Assembly: GCF_001280305.1 (NCBI RefSeq)
Contig: NZ_CP012623.1
Location: 1,054,001-1,118,000, forward strand
Length of the DNA stretch: 64,000 bases
From: Hymenobacter sp. DG25A
GTDB lineage: Bacteria; Bacteroidota; Bacteroidia; Cytophagales; Hymenobacteraceae
Direction of reading: 5' to 3'
Below the pieces are notes generated by a model. It made no database searches. It saw only the letters and a program-made list of their open reading frames with translations, and was not told the DNA's origin. The first letter of the stretch is position 1, and every line of letters begins with the position of its first letter. The position numbers and the translations under genes were made by a program. This document shows, piece by piece, positions 8,452 through 15,502 of this stretch.

Positions 8452-8972
8452 ACGGGCAGCGTCATGGCGCGAGCAGCTTCGGTTTGTTCGGCGCGAAACG
8501 CCTGCAGCCTGGTCGCCAGGCCCGGATCGTGCAAGGCCAGCAGGCTGACGGCGAACAGCGCGGCATTGGCCGCTCCGGCGTCGCCAATAGCAAACGTGGC
8601 GACGGGCACCCCTTTGGGCATTTGCACGATGCTGTGCAGGGAGTCTACCCCCTGCAAATGGCGACTGGCCACTGGTACCCCCAGCACGGGCAGCGTGGTT
8701 TTGGCTGCCAGCATGCCTGGCAGGTGGGCGGCGCCCCCGGCACCGGCGATAATGACTTGCAAGCCGCGCGGGCCGGCTTGTTCAGCGTAGGCAAACAAGT
8801 CGTCGGGCATGCGGTGGGCCGACACTACACGCGCTTCGTGCGCCACGCCAAAGTGCGCGAGCATCTGCACGGTATGCTGCATGGTGGTCCAGTCGCTGCT
8901 GGAGCCCATCACAACGCCAACCAGTGGCTTGCCCGGGGAGGTGGGGGTGTCGGAGGTGGTAAGGGTACTCAT
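8448..8972 (-). CDS. purE: N5-carboxyaminoimidazole ribonucleotide mutase
   Basis: The 174-residue class I PurE moves the carboxyl group of N5-CAIR to give CAIR. It shows the phosphate-binding GSSSDW near residue 23, SAHRMPD near 51, and the [12 protein letters not shown] loop near 76. The C-terminal stretch [14 protein letters not shown] is intact. Its tail ([12 protein letters not shown]) matches the betaproteobacterial pattern as I recall it. It is followed by purK with a 4-nt overlap, giving a two-gene module for conversion of AIR to CAIR. It lies 88 nt downstream of pyrC on the same strand. Confidence 0.95.
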   Translation of the reverse strand: MSTLTTSDTPTSPGKPLVGVVMGSSSDWTTMQHTVQMLAHFGVAHEARVVSAHRMPDDLFAYAEQAGPRGLQVIIAGAGGAAHLPGMLAAKTTLPVLGVPVASRHLQGVDSLHSIVQMPKGVPVATFAIGDAGAANAALFAVSLLALHDPGLATRLQAFRAEQTEAARAMTLPV

Positions 8973-9060
8973 GGTGGGCCTTGTAGAGTGGGCTGGGCAG
9001 CCCCGGGTGGTCGAAAAAACGTGATTTGGGGCGGGGTCGCGGGCTAGAAGCCGCGTTCTA

Positions 9061-10338
9061 TTAACGCTCCAGCAGGATTTCCGTACCTAAAATCACCAGG
9101 TCTACCCGGCCTTTCAGCGTCTGGTCAATGAAGGGCGTATTCTGGGATTTGGATTTCATGAATTCCTTCGTGAAGGTTGTTTCCGCTTCGGTATCGAATA
9201 AGACACAGTTGACTTGCTGGCCGACTTCGATGGCAGCTACCGGCAGGCCCATCAGGCGACGGGGCTCCGCCGAATAGCGCTTCACCACCAGGTCCCACCC
9301 GAATTTTCCAGGCTCGACGAAGAAGTGATAGAGCGACACCAGGGCCGTATCCAGGCCGGTGATGCCATTGGGCGCGCTGATGAAATCCTGGGCTTTTTCG
9401 AACGGCGTGTGCGGCGCGTGGTCCGTGGCAATGATGTCGAAGACGCCTTCCTTGAGCCCTTCCAGCAGCGCATCACAATCGACCTGCGTCCGCAGCGGCG
9501 GGTTCATCTTGTAGTTCGTGTCGTAGTCCCCGATGTGCTCGTCGGTGAACAGCAGGTGGTGCGGCATCACTTCCGCCGTCACCTTTACATCGCCGCGCGA
9601 TTTCCACCAGCGGATGGTTTCCATGCCAAGCTTGCTCGAAACGTGCTGGATGTGCACGTGCGCGCCCGCCGCCCGGGCCAGGCGGATGTCGCGGTCGATG
9701 ATGATTTCCTCCGCGCAAGCCGGCGAGCCCTTGATGCCGAGCCGATAGCTCATCACCCCTTCGTTCAGGGCGCGCGGCCCGGCCAACTCCGGTACCTCGC
9801 AGTGGCTGGCGAAAAACATCCCAAACTCGGTGGCGTACTGCATGGCCCGCAGCAGCACCGCCGGGTCGGCGGTGGTATCTCCGTCGTCAGTGAGCATTTT
9901 CACCCCGAGTCCGCGCATGCCCTCGATTTCCGCCAGCTCCTTGCCCTCGCGGTTCTTGGTGACGCAGCCGGAGGTGTACACCGGAATGCGGGATCGGTCC
10001 TTTGCATTTTCCAGCACGGTGGCCACCGCGGTAGCAGAGTCGAGAGCGGGGCGGGTGTTGGGCATCATGACCACGCCGGTAATGCCGCCATTGATAGCCG
10101 CTTCGCTCCCTGTGGTGATGGTTTCCTTGTTCTCAAATCCCGGGGCACGGAAATGGACGTGAGCATCAAACATGGCCGGCATCAGAACCCGGCCGCGCGC
10201 GTCGATGACGCGGCCCCCCTCGGGAATGGCTAGGCTTTTGCCGATTTGCTGGATTATTCCTTCGACAATCAGAACATCACTCTCGACAAGCACGGGTGAA
10301 TTTTCGGAGGCGATGCGGACGTTTTGGAGGAGGAGCAT
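9061..10338 (-). CDS. pyrC: Dihydroorotase, class I
   Basis: The 425-residue amidohydrolase cyclises carbamoyl aspartate to dihydroorotate. Metal-site motifs are complete: [10 protein letters not shown] near residue 59, the LTDDGD aspartate, SHCE, IQHVSSK, and the catalytic Asp in ATDHAPH. It should therefore be an active enzyme and not a PyrC-prime pseudo-enzyme. The start [10 protein letters not shown] at 10338 is chosen over the ATG 22 codons upstream, whose extra residues lack family character. It lies 94 nt after pyrB. Its closest resemblance in my memory is to Verrucomicrobia-type dihydroorotases, an impression only. Confidence 0.93.
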   Translation of the reverse strand: MLLLQNVRIASENSPVLVESDVLIVEGIIQQIGKSLAIPEGGRVIDARGRVLMPAMFDAHVHFRAPGFENKETITTGSEAAINGGITGVVMMPNTRPALDSATAVATVLENAKDRSRIPVYTSGCVTKNREGKELAEIEGMRGLGVKMLTDDGDTTADPAVLLRAMQYATEFGMFFASHCEVPELAGPRALNEGVMSYRLGIKGSPACAEEIIIDRDIRLARAAGAHVHIQHVSSKLGMETIRWWKSRGDVKVTAEVMPHHLLFTDEHIGDYDTNYKMNPPLRTQVDCDALLEGLKEGVFDIIATDHAPHTPFEKAQDFISAPNGITGLDTALVSLYHFFVEPGKFGWDLVVKRYSAEPRRLMGLPVAAIEVGQQVNCVLFDTEAETTFTKEFMKSKSQNTPFIDQTLKGRVDLVILGTEILLER

Positions 10339-10432
10339 GGGTGGAAGATTGCTGTAAACCGGCAAGTGGTGTAGGTATTCGGGCTGTTGAAGAAGAAAGT
10401 ACACGAGCGGAAACAGCCGCCACGTTCTGTAT

Positions 10433-11413
10433 TTAAGGCATAATCACCGTTGAACCAGCTCGCTGCCGCGCGGCATACGATTCCTGCCGCGGGAAGTCCC
10501 CGCCCGGCGTGAGCCAGTCGAGCACGGCCATGCGGATGGAGATGCCATTTTCGACCTGGTTGGTGATGAGGCTGCGCTCGTAGTCCATGACGGCGTCGCA
10601 CAGCTCAACCCCCCGGTTCACGGGGCCCGGGTGCATGATGTAGAGGCCCCGGTCGCGGATTTCCGCCAGCCGGGCGGTGGTGATGCCGTATACCCGGTGG
10701 TATTCGCGGACGCTGGGGAAAAACTGCACGTCCTGACGCTCCAGTTGCACGCGGAGCAGGTACACCACATCGGGCGCCCAGGCCATGGCCGCCTCATAGT
10801 CGGTGAAGCGGCGGATGCTTTCCGGAACATACTTGGGCACCAATGAGCCCGGCCCCAGGTAAGCTACCTCAACGCCCAGCTTTTGCAGCAGGGTGCTGGT
10901 GGAGCGCGCGACACGGGAGTGGAGAATATCCCCGATGATAAGGACTTTTTTGCCCCGGGGGTCGGGAAATTTTTCCTTGATGGTGAAGGCGTCCAGCAGA
11001 GCCTGGGTGGGGTGCTCGTGCGCCCCGTCGCCGGCATTGATGACCGATGCCGTGGTTTGGCGGGCTATCATGGCGGGCAGGCCGGGGTGACCATGGCGGA
11101 CGACGATGTAGTCGGTGCGCATGGCCTGCAGCGTCTCAATCGTCTCGCGCACCGACTCGCCCTTGGTGATGGAGGAGTGGGCGACGTCGAAGTTCGTCAC
11201 CTCCGCCGAGAGGCGTTTGGCGGCGACCTCGAAGGAGGAGTGCGTCCGGGTGCTGGCCTCGTAGAACAGCATGAGCACAGACTTGCCCTCGAGGGCGGGG
11301 ATTTTCTTCACCGAGCGGGTGAACAATTTTTTAAAGGACGTGGATTGGTCGAGCAAGAACTCGATTTCCTCGCGGTGAAGGGATGCAATGTCGAGCAGGT
11401 CTTTACGTGCCAT
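10433..11413 (-). CDS. pyrB: Aspartate carbamoyltransferase catalytic subunit
   Basis: The 326-residue transferase joins carbamoyl phosphate and aspartate. The carbamoyl-phosphate loop STRT is in EASTRTHSSFE near residue 53, with HPTQALLD and HPGPVNRG further on. The C-terminal QVENGISIRMAVLDWL is also present. A tail of about 25 residues after that motif is longer than usual. No regulatory chain pyrI is adjacent, so it may work as an unregulated trimer. It is the first gene of the cluster, preceded by a long leader with a terminator. It resembles Verrucomicrobia-type ATCases more than the common Hymenobacter form I remember. Confidence 0.95.
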   Translation of the reverse strand: MARKDLLDIASLHREEIEFLLDQSTSFKKLFTRSVKKIPALEGKSVLMLFYEASTRTHSSFEVAAKRLSAEVTNFDVAHSSITKGESVRETIETLQAMRTDYIVVRHGHPGLPAMIARQTTASVINAGDGAHEHPTQALLDAFTIKEKFPDPRGKKVLIIGDILHSRVARSTSTLLQKLGVEVAYLGPGSLVPKYVPESIRRFTDYEAAMAWAPDVVYLLRVQLERQDVQFFPSVREYHRVYGITTARLAEIRDRGLYIMHPGPVNRGVELCDAVMDYERSLITNQVENGISIRMAVLDWLTPGGDFPRQESYAARQRAGSTVIMP

Positions 11414-11606
11414 ACCGGAGTGGAGGAAAAGTGAGGTCGTCTAGCTAAAACAAACAGTGTAAAGTCTTATCTGCCACTACCCATAAGGGAGAAACTGGCT
11501 ACCGGTCTGGGCTGAGGAGCTGGCGGCAGCCGCCACGGTTGGCGGTGAGAATGTAGGCGTCCATTTGACCTGTGAATGGGCGGCAGCCGACGAACTCGAT
11601 GGACAT

Positions 11607-11635
11607 AAAAAAACCGTTTCGGAATCCGAAACGGT
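11607..11635 (-). terminator. Intrinsic terminator in the leader upstream of pyrB
   Basis: On the minus strand ACCGTTTCGG, loop ATT and CCGAAACGGT form a perfect 10-bp stem followed by seven Ts. It lies about 194 nt upstream of the pyrB start in the same direction, so it either ends a separate small transcript or acts as an attenuator. Confidence 0.8.
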
Positions 11636-11779
11636 GGCGGGGCAAAACCCAGAAAAAACAACGGAAATGCCAAAGGCAAAATCGGGAAAACCGATGGTAG
11701 CGAAGACCTTCCGGTCCACTCGCGGTTTCCTGAAGAGCAGGGTCCCGCGCTTCATCAACAAGTTTTTTGGTTGAAGCAT
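11607..11779 (-). other. Candidate leader RNA or leaderless small gene upstream of pyrB
   Basis: A minus-strand transcript from the promoter at 11784-11791 would run about 170 nt to the terminator at 11607-11635. It can fold into several local hairpins, for example GCTTCA/TGAAGC near the 5' end and GACC-ggaa-GGTC in the middle. An ATG at 11779, 4 nt after the -7 box, opens a frame whose codons 6-29 are rich in G/C at third positions, so a small leaderless peptide is possible. That frame runs through the terminator to 11477, which argues against a normal CDS. I do not recognise an RNA or protein family, and no PyrR-type binding motif is seen. Confidence 0.45.
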
Positions 11780-11783
11780 GGGG

Positions 11784-11791
11784 CAAAGCTA
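11784..11791 (-). promoter_or_regulatory. Bacteroidota -7 promoter element upstream of the pyr leader
   Basis: The minus strand reads TAGCTTTG, matching TAnnTTTG. No convincing -33 TTG is seen. It points toward pyrB and the leader terminator. Confidence 0.5.
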
Positions 11792-12157
11792 CGGCATTGT
11801 TACGGATCCTTTGCGTATGTCAGGCAAGAATTTCCGTTAGGGCGAATCGTATCACTTACAAACGAGTAAAGAACCTTTGGTTTAAGCGCTATGCGGAAGC
11901 GTTTCGGACCGGTTGGCGCACTAAACTGCGGTTAAAGTTGGGTACTAGAGTCAAACAAGCGGCTTAGGTCAGGGCTCCTATAGACTGAGGTAGTCCAGCT
12001 AAGCCGGACACAGTGGGAAAGCATACAAAACGCTGCCATAGCACTATCTGTTTTCTATTAAACGGGGCTGGCAGCGGCCAAATTATAGCGGCTTATCTTT
12101 CCTATATCCCCAGAACATTTTTACAGCCAGAATTGGAAAACAGTAATTATTCACTTG
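11792..12157. other. Intergenic stretch without recognisable gene
   Basis: Divergent region between the pyr leader and the membrane-protein module. A short plus-strand frame (11767-11967) has no recognisable family, no upstream signals and composition like noncoding DNA. I see no RNA gene here. Confidence 0.5.
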
Positions 12158-12172
12158 CTTTGCATTACAAAG
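12158..12172. promoter_or_regulatory. Palindromic operator candidate upstream of the winged-helix module
   Basis: CTTTG-CATTA-CAAAG is a perfect 5-bp inverted repeat with a 5-nt spacer, 13 nt before the ATG at 12186. The same CTTTG-N5-CAAAG pattern recurs at 13153-13171 on the other side of the regulator gene, which suggests binding by that regulator. Confidence 0.55.
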
Positions 12173-12185
12173 TGCTCTGAAAGAT

Positions 12186-12839
12186 ATGAAGCCTGCTACT
12201 GACCCGCTTGCCCAACTCACGGAGATTCGTGCCATCATGGAGCGTTCTTCGCGTTTTCTCTCCCTCAGTGGCTTATCTGGGGTAGGGGCTGGTATTGTGG
12301 CCCTGGTGGGAGCAGGGGTGGGACATTTCTACCTGCAGCAACAATACGGCCCGGAAGGGTTTCTGCGGTTAGTAGATGCCTCGGCGGAAGAGCGCCTGCA
12401 AGCGCTGCCTTTTCTATTGGGTTTGGCGGTGGTGGTTATTTGCCTTACGTTGGGGGTGGCTTGGTATTTCACTCGGCGACGGGCCGCGCACGATGGGCGC
12501 CCGCTGTGGGATGCGCCAGCCCGGCGGTTGTTGCTGAGCCTGGCAGTGCCGCTGGTGGTGGGCGGTTTGTTTTGCCTGGCTCTGTACCTGCGCGGCGCGG
12601 CTTCCTTTGTAGTGCCCGGGATGCTGATTTTTTATGGCTTGGCCCTGCTGAACGCCAGCAAGTACACGCTGGACGAAATCCGGCTGTTAGGGCTTACCCA
12701 ACTGGCGCTGGGGCTACTGGCCCTGTTGTTGCCGGGCTGGGGACTTATCTTCTTTGCGGCGGGGTTTGGGCTGGGCCACATTGGCTACGGGCTGCTTATG
12801 TACAACCGCTATGAACGCGCTTCACAACCAGCCCTGTGA
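12186..12839 (+). CDS. Membrane protein of the winged-helix regulator module
   Basis: The 217-residue product is strongly hydrophobic. It has about six membrane helices, near residues 30-50, 75-95, 113-132, 137-152, 160-178 and 180-205. The N-terminal 25 residues (AQLTEIRAIMERSSRF) are amphipathic and cytoplasmic-looking. I recognise the arrangement of such a membrane protein directly before a small winged-helix regulator in Bacteroidota, but know no biochemical function. Its stop overlaps the GTG start of the regulator (GTGA), so the two are translationally coupled. The palindrome 13 nt upstream probably controls it. Confidence 0.7.
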   Translation: MKPATDPLAQLTEIRAIMERSSRFLSLSGLSGVGAGIVALVGAGVGHFYLQQQYGPEGFLRLVDASAEERLQALPFLLGLAVVVICLTLGVAWYFTRRRAAHDGRPLWDAPARRLLLSLAVPLVVGGLFCLALYLRGAASFVVPGMLIFYGLALLNASKYTLDEIRLLGLTQLALGLLALLLPGWGLIFFAAGFGLGHIGYGLLMYNRYERASQPAL

Positions 12840-13135
12840 AACACGTCATTCATACGCTGAACAAGGCTTTCGACAATCGAGTACGGTTGGGCGTGATGGC
12901 TGTGCTCCTGGCAAACGATGCCGTGAGCTTCAATGAGCTGAAAGAGGCGCTGGACCTCACCGACGGCAACCTGGCCAGCCACGTAGGGGCCCTGGAAAAA
13001 GCCGGCTATGTGGAGGTGTCCAAGCAGTTTGTGGGGAAGAAGCCCAATACCACTTATACCGTATCAAAAGCAGGAAAAACGGCCTTTCAGGAGCATCTCA
13101 ATGCGCTGGAAAAATTGTTGCGCGGTCAGTCGTGA
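12836..13135 (+). CDS. Winged-helix transcriptional regulator (MarR/ArsR-like fold)
   Basis: This 99-residue protein is a single winged helix-turn-helix domain. The segment VSFNELKEALDLTDGNLASHVGALEKAGYVEV (residues about 30-60, quoted only in part: LTDGNLASHVGALEKAGYV) is the recognition region. It is followed by a wing with PNTTYTVSKAGKTAF. It has no effector domain, so it may respond to protein interaction or level alone. The GTG start overlaps the upstream stop by 4 nt. The two CTTTG-N5-CAAAG palindromes flanking the pair are its likely operators, implying autoregulation and control of the DUF4173 gene. Confidence 0.85.
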   Translation: MKHVIHTLNKAFDNRVRLGVMAVLLANDAVSFNELKEALDLTDGNLASHVGALEKAGYVEVSKQFVGKKPNTTYTVSKAGKTAFQEHLNALEKLLRGQS

Positions 13136-13152
13136 CCTTTTTTTTGCGTTTA

Positions 13153-13171
13153 AACTTTGTAATTCAAAGTT
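13153..13171. promoter_or_regulatory. Palindromic operator candidate upstream of the DUF4173 gene
   Basis: AACTTTG-TAATT-CAAAGTT is a perfect inverted repeat with 7-bp arms, 34 nt before the ATG at 13205 and 18 nt after the regulator stop. Its core is the same as the site at 12158-12172. Confidence 0.6.
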
Positions 13172-13204
13172 CTTTTAAATTATATAACACCCATTCCCAC
13201 CACT

Positions 13205-14863
13205 ATGAATACCATTGCCTCATCCGTCCCACTACGGCCCCACAGGGCAGCAATTTCCTTGTTTCCGCTGACCCTGGTGCAGAAGCTGTTGCTGCCCGTG
13301 GGGGCCATTCTGTTTGATGTACTGTTCTGGCAGGAGCGTGCCGCCCTGAGCCTATTGCTTTACACGGTGTTTGTAGTAGGGGCGGTGCTGGCGGGCACGC
13401 CCCGGCACGCGGCCGTGTGGCGCTCGGGGTATTTCTGGGTGTCGTTGCTAGGCACATTGTTTAGTGCGGTGATGGTGGCGGTGTATGGCTCAGGGGCCGC
13501 CCGACTGGCGTGCGTGGCCTCGTTAGCCATCTGGCTGGGGTACATGAACCAGCCGCACCTGAAGCTGGTGCTGTTTGCTTTATTGACTGGCTTATACAAC
13601 CTGTTTCCCGCGGTGGAGCGCATGCTGCAGCTCCTGCGAGTGCCCGCTAATATGGAGAGTAGCCTGAACAGGCTGTGGTACTACTGCCGTCTGCTGCTGT
13701 TGCCTCTCGCGGCCCTGGGCATCTTCCACGTGCTGTTTGCGGTGGCCAACCCTCGCTACAGCGCGCTGACCAATCAGCTGTGGACGGCGTTGGGTGAGGC
13801 CTTGAACGTGTTGTTTGAGCAGCTTTCGGTGCCGCACCTGCTGTTCTTCCTGTTGGGACTCGTCCTCACGGCCGGCTGCCTGTTTATTATTCCGGTGCAT
13901 TATCTGGCCGATCGGGAGTCGCGCCTGGGGGAGTTTGTGCTGCGGCAGCGCAACCGCGTGGCCTCTTTTGCCGTGCGGCAGCCTGATTTTGGGACCCGCA
14001 CATTTCGCCCGCTTGATTTGCGCAAGGAATACCTGATGGCCCTGGGGCTGCTGGCGCTGGTGAATCTGCTGCTGCTGGTTGTTAATGCCATTGACATCAA
14101 CTGGATATGGTTTGGCTTTCACCCTGCGCCGGGGTTCGACCTGACACAGTTTGTGCACGAAGGGACCTATGTGCTGATTCTTAGCATTCTGGTAGCCATG
14201 GGTATTCTGCTGTGGTTTTTCCGCCGCAACCTCAATTTCTACCAGCCCGGCCTGCGGGCGCTGCGGGTGGGGGCCACTATCTGGGTGCTGCAAAATGCCG
14301 TGCTGGCCATCTCGGTGGCGCTGCGCAACTACTACTATATCCAGCACAGTGGGCTGGCCTACAAGCGCATTGGTGTGTACGGGTTTCTGCTGCTGACTTT
14401 GTTTGGGCTGGCCACTATTCTGCTCAAAATCTGGCAGCGGCGCTCCGCTTACGCGCTGGTGCGGCTGAATGCGCTGGCCGCTTATGCGGTGCTGTTGCTG
14501 CTGGCGGGCGGCAACTGGGAAATCTGGATGGTGCGCTTCAATCTGCAGCCCCGGTTTCAGCGGGTGGACTATGGGTTTCTGCTTGATATGCCCGACCGGG
14601 TGCTGCCGGAATTGGCCCTACGTGCCCATACCCTGGCCGGGCGGCATCTTACGACGGAAGACGAATACGGCAAGTGGCAACCCATGGCGCCGGAAACAGC
14701 GGGGCAGCTGCTGACGCAACGAATCCAGGCGTTCCGGGCGCTGGAAGCCCGCCGCCACTGGCCCAGCTGTACCTGGGCCGATTGGCAGGCCGCCCGCTTT
14801 TTCGAACCACAGCATCCTTTAACCCGCCAGGCCCAGAACCATGTTGCTGCAAGTCGCTTTTAG
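13205..14863 (+). CDS. DUF4173/DUF4153-type polytopic membrane protein
   Basis: The 552-residue protein has about twelve hydrophobic segments spread over residues 25-450. The C-terminal soluble part (about 460-550) is rich in charged residues. The conserved stretch around residue 320, HEGTYVLILSILVAMGI, with RNYYYI further on, is how I recognise the DUF4173 family. Function is unknown; linkage to a small winged-helix regulator and another membrane protein is common in Bacteroidota. The palindrome 34 nt upstream suggests control by the regulator at 12836. Its 3' end overlaps the next small gene by 23 nt. Confidence 0.75.
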   Translation: MNTIASSVPLRPHRAAISLFPLTLVQKLLLPVGAILFDVLFWQERAALSLLLYTVFVVGAVLAGTPRHAAVWRSGYFWVSLLGTLFSAVMVAVYGSGAARLACVASLAIWLGYMNQPHLKLVLFALLTGLYNLFPAVERMLQLLRVPANMESSLNRLWYYCRLLLLPLAALGIFHVLFAVANPRYSALTNQLWTALGEALNVLFEQLSVPHLLFFLLGLVLTAGCLFIIPVHYLADRESRLGEFVLRQRNRVASFAVRQPDFGTRTFRPLDLRKEYLMALGLLALVNLLLLVVNAIDINWIWFGFHPAPGFDLTQFVHEGTYVLILSILVAMGILLWFFRRNLNFYQPGLRALRVGATIWVLQNAVLAISVALRNYYYIQHSGLAYKRIGVYGFLLLTLFGLATILLKIWQRRSAYALVRLNALAAYAVLLLLAGGNWEIWMVRFNLQPRFQRVDYGFLLDMPDRVLPELALRAHTLAGRHLTTEDEYGKWQPMAPETAGQLLTQRIQAFRALEARRHWPSCTWADWQAARFFEPQHPLTRQAQNHVAASRF

Positions 14864-15080
14864 CTTGCTGGTGCTGCTGGCCTGTGTGGGCGGCATTGTG
14901 CTCCTGGCCTTCATGCTCACTTGGCAGGAGCGGGGTGCTTCCGCCCACGAGCGCCAACGGCGCCTGCTCACCGGCGTTCTGCCCGTGGCAGGCGGCGTGG
15001 TGGGTATCCTGCTGGGGTTGTTCTTTCTGCTGATGGTAGTCTGGTCGCCGGGCGGCACGAAGCTGCTGGCTCGCTTATAA
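14841..15080 (+). CDS. Small two-helix membrane protein
   Basis: The 79-residue product has two membrane helices (about residues 4-27 and 45-68) joined by a charged cytoplasmic or periplasmic loop (WQERGASAHERQRR). It overlaps the DUF4173 gene by 23 nt and is probably translated from the same message. I know no family or function. The overlap and conserved-looking topology make it more likely real than a chance frame. Confidence 0.55.
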   Translation: MLLQVAFSLLVLLACVGGIVLLAFMLTWQERGASAHERQRRLLTGVLPVAGGVVGILLGLFFLLMVVWSPGGTKLLARL

Positions 15081-15087
15081 AGCTATT

Positions 15088-15447
15088 ATGGAACGGCTAC
15101 TGAATTTTGCAGGGCGGGTGCTTCGGTTGGTGCCAGTACTGCTCTGGTGGGCGGTAGTGGTGGGGATAGGGTGCTTCCTGAATCTTCTGTTATTGAAAGA
15201 AGTATGGCCCAACACGCCCAGGGCAGAGCCGGTATTGGTGGTTCTGCTGGCAATTTGCGCGTTTTTGGTGCCGTGGCTGGTGGCTCAAACGGCAAACCGG
15301 ATAGCAAAAATACTCAGCCTGCAGGGCAGCCTGTGGTGCTGGCTCTGGCGGCTGATTACGATTGTGAGTCTTTGCGGCGCAACGCTTTCCACCATCATAG
15401 TGGGAGTCTTGCTACTCCTGGCGTTGCTACGCGGTGGTCAATTTTAG
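15088..15447 (+). CDS. Small membrane protein, unknown function
   Basis: The 119-residue product has three or four hydrophobic segments (about residues 14-36, 46-64, 85-116). It follows the previous small membrane gene by 8 nt and probably belongs to the same operon as the DUF4173 gene. No motif is recognisable. Its codon use is slightly less GC-biased than its neighbours. Confidence 0.55.
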   Translation: MERLLNFAGRVLRLVPVLLWWAVVVGIGCFLNLLLLKEVWPNTPRAEPVLVVLLAICAFLVPWLVAQTANRIAKILSLQGSLWCWLWRLITIVSLCGATLSTIIVGVLLLLALLRGGQF

Positions 15448-15502
15448 CACGTAGGCCGAATGTGTGTATTGCTCTCGATGTGATAACTGCTTACCCTGCC
15501 CT

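Noticed and set aside
11523..11588. A 21-codon leader peptide MDAYILTANRGGCRQLLSPDR-like frame between the terminator and pyrB
   Set aside because: The frame is open but I see no promoter or codon run diagnostic of attenuation, and no known homologue; kept only as a possibility.
11607..11779. 6S RNA, SRP RNA or a PyrR-type leader
   Set aside because: The 5' and 3' parts do not form the long 6S closing stem, the SRP GGAA context is not matched in the flanking loop, and no ARUCCNGNGAGG-like PyrR site is present.
11767..11967. 66-codon plus-strand frame in the gap before the winged-helix module
   Set aside because: No family resemblance, no promoter or start signal in the right place, and atypical codon use; likely chance.
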